Shown here one piece after another: positions 32,734 through 32,899 of a stretch of DNA of 32,899 nt. The notes below the pieces were generated by a model, which worked only from the letters and a program-made list of their open reading frames with translations, was not told the DNA's origin and did not search any database. Positions within the stretch are counted from its first letter, which is position 1. The number at the start of each line of letters is the position of its first letter. The position numbers were made by a program, and so were the translations under genes. Source of the stretch: Candidatus Bipolaricaulota bacterium (GTDB taxonomy: Bacteria > Bipolaricaulota > Bipolaricaulia > UBA7950 > UBA9294); contig JAUWPW010000011.1 of assembly GCA_030611415.1 (NCBI GenBank), positions 1 through 32,899 on the forward strand. The letters are read 5' to 3'.

Positions 32734-32899
32734 CGTCATTCCGGCGAACCCTGGATCGGGGTCCAGGGTAGGCGCCGGAATTCCCCCACTCTGTCATTCC
32801 GGCGAAAGCCGGAATCCAGCGTAATAATGGCTTTACGTTACTCATCACTTATCACTGTTCGTCGGCATCTGGATACCCCCGTATCAGGTCCGGCATGAC
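32734..32899. repeat. Composite palindromic repeat, copy 2 (reaches the window edge)
   Basis: The same order as the first copy. The outer stem ATTCCGGCG/CGCCGGAAT (32738-32781) is a perfect nine pairs around CCCTGGA/TCCAGGG, then comes the GAAA-loop hairpin (32796-32815). In the last palindrome the sequence is changed to GATACCCCCGTATC. It may continue beyond the window. Confidence 0.85.

Noticed and set aside
32335-32898. Several open frames at the right end, including one of 139 residues.
   Set aside because: They translate palindromic repeats and contain repeated peptide segments that follow from the repeat units.
32493-32899. Possible CRISPR array.
   Set aside because: Two long copies with internal palindromes, no regular spacer size and no cas genes; palindromic repeats explain it better.

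Overview
The window looks like a piece of chromosome from an uncultivated, probably anaerobic bacterium that carries the replication origin region and mostly housekeeping genes. Supporting signs are bacterial-type DnaA, HslUV, XseAB, RnpA, LysS, AccAD and UvrAB, an aldehyde:ferredoxin oxidoreductase with a molybdopterin-cofactor gene, a phosphofructokinase with a pyrophosphate-type active site, and intergenic spaces filled with short palindromic repeats. No rRNA or marker gene fixes the phylum. A deep-branching lineage such as Bipolaricaulota (OP1) is only a guess.

Layout. 1-4328 (minus strand): thrS, hslU, hslV and a DciA/DUF721 protein. 4329-4584: a likely oriC with DnaA boxes in two oppositely oriented groups. 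4585-5928: dnaA. 5991-6577: six tRNA genes (transcription order Lys-CTT, Lys-TTT, Glu-TTC, Val-TAC, Asp-GTC, Phe-GAA) behind a near-consensus promoter. 6656-8265 (plus): rarA and an acylphosphatase. 8369-11517 (minus): xseA, xseB and an AMP-dependent acyl-CoA synthetase split by one frameshift. 11606-14484 (plus): a tightly overlapping rnpA-greA-lysS-PAP2 operon. 14550-15779 (plus): a class I aminotransferase. 15810-16874 (minus): an M42 peptidase. 17201-19672 (plus): DUF502-accD-accA. 19810-21827 (plus): class II aldolase and PFK, overlapping. 21828-22335: a repeat-filled gap. 22336-24698 (minus): tungsten/molybdenum AOR and mobB. 24822-27322 (plus): acyl-CoA synthetase and homocysteine S-methyltransferase. 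27429-32251 (plus): uvrB and uvrA. 32252-32899: palindromic repeats to the window edge.

How the genes fit together. The origin block joins initiator (DnaA), probable helicase-loading partner (DciA) and oriC. AccA/AccD start fatty-acid synthesis; aldolase and PFK work at adjacent steps of the glycolytic core. The M42 peptidase, aminotransferase, AOR and acyl-CoA synthetase are together compatible with peptide or amino-acid fermentation (amino acid to 2-oxoacid, aldehyde, acid and acyl-CoA), but this is inference from gene content. Many gene pairs overlap by 1 to 8 bases, indicating compact operons. I found no CRISPR array, transposase, phage gene or recognisable defence system. The most interesting parts are the oriC architecture, the TGS-less ThrRS, the DciA zinc ribbon, the unusual PFK active site, the leaderless-looking divergent xseA/rnpA promoters and the families of intergenic palindromes.
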